Shown here: in pieces, positions 63,931 through 64,000 of the stretch
Position numbering within the stretch: the stretch's first letter is position 1
Layout of the letters: each line of letters begins with the position of its first letter
Assembly (NCBI RefSeq): GCF_900100195.1
Contig: NZ_FNES01000008.1
Coordinates: 62,001-126,000, forward strand
Length of the DNA: 64,000 nucleotides
From: Billgrantia gudaonensis
Lineage (GTDB): Bacteria; Pseudomonadota; Gammaproteobacteria; Pseudomonadales; Halomonadaceae
Direction of reading: 5' to 3'
The notes under the pieces: model-generated
The model's input: the letters and a program-made list of their open reading frames with translations, nothing else
Databases searched by the model: none
Told to the model about the DNA's origin: nothing
Position numbers and translations under genes: made by a program

Positions 63931-64000
63931 ATGCCCCGCTTCCCCGACCACCTGACCGGCCAAGGCCCCAGCAATCCCTTCCCGGGCATCAAGGTACTGG
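63931..64000 (+). CDS. Start of a gene cut by the window edge
   Basis: ATG 63931 with GAGAGG five bases upstream opens a frame of 23 codons that runs off the end (MPRFPDHLTGQGPSNPFPGI...). It is probably the next member of the operon, 64 bases after the acetyltransferase. Too short to identify. Confidence 0.5.
   Translation, partial: MPRFPDHLTGQGPSNPFPGIKVL

Overview
The window is about 64 kb of GC-rich, densely packed bacterial chromosome. The gene content and order (rnhA/gloB, tig-clpP-clpX-lon-hupB-ppiD, glnS-cysS, yejABEF, yehZYXW-type osmoprotectant transporter, TRAP transporter, luxS-mtnN) point to a gammaproteobacterium. Several features together suggest the Halomonadaceae (Halomonas or a relative): many solute transporters, osmoprotectant uptake, acidic proteins and high GC. 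That placement is an inference from gene content, not a computed phylogeny. I see no prophage, insertion sequence, CRISPR array or rRNA. The region reads as core plus catabolic genome.

Layout: 0-11.7 kb holds rnhA and a methyltransferase divergent from gloB and an MltD-type transglycosylase, then a complete YejABEF peptide importer, rsuA, an omega-amidase and RarD. From 11.8 to 17.9 kb are a chemoreceptor with an unusual C-terminal domain, metY, a SulP anion transporter, a GntR regulator and a small ribbon-helix-helix-like protein. From 17.9 to 23.9 kb is a compact unit: pxpABC (5-oxoprolinase) divergent from a three-gene TRAP transporter that ends in a translationally coupled MarR-like regulator. 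From 23.9 to 29.7 kb is a branched-chain 2-oxoacid dehydrogenase operon (E1alpha, E1beta, E2) whose last gene is a Hanks-type protein kinase. From 29.8 to 33.6 kb is an OsmF/YehYXW-like ABC system.

33.7-42.6 kb contains a DUF1853 protein, cysS, glnS, ppiB, lpxH, a COG0523 metallochaperone gene under a near-perfect Zur box, and ppiD. 42.8-49.2 kb is the proteostasis cluster hupB, lon, clpX, clpP, tig. 49.5-49.9 kb is a tRNA operon (Pro-Arg-His-His). 50-55.3 kb holds folD, luxS, mtnN, pyrC, a small membrane protein and a DadA-like oxidase. The last part (55.5-64 kb) has a TerB-like protein and a GntR regulator divergent from a Dpp-type ABC importer operon. That operon continues into a GlcD-type flavin dehydrogenase, a GNAT acetyltransferase and a gene cut by the window edge.

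The most interesting item is the kinase joined to the branched-chain dehydrogenase operon. The E1alpha subunit keeps the serine-rich loop that is phosphorylated in mitochondrial BCKDH, so a bacterial kinase-controlled dehydrogenase is a testable possibility. Next are the Zur-controlled COG0523 protein with an altered guanine-specificity motif, and the inferred pyroglutamate uptake and degradation module.
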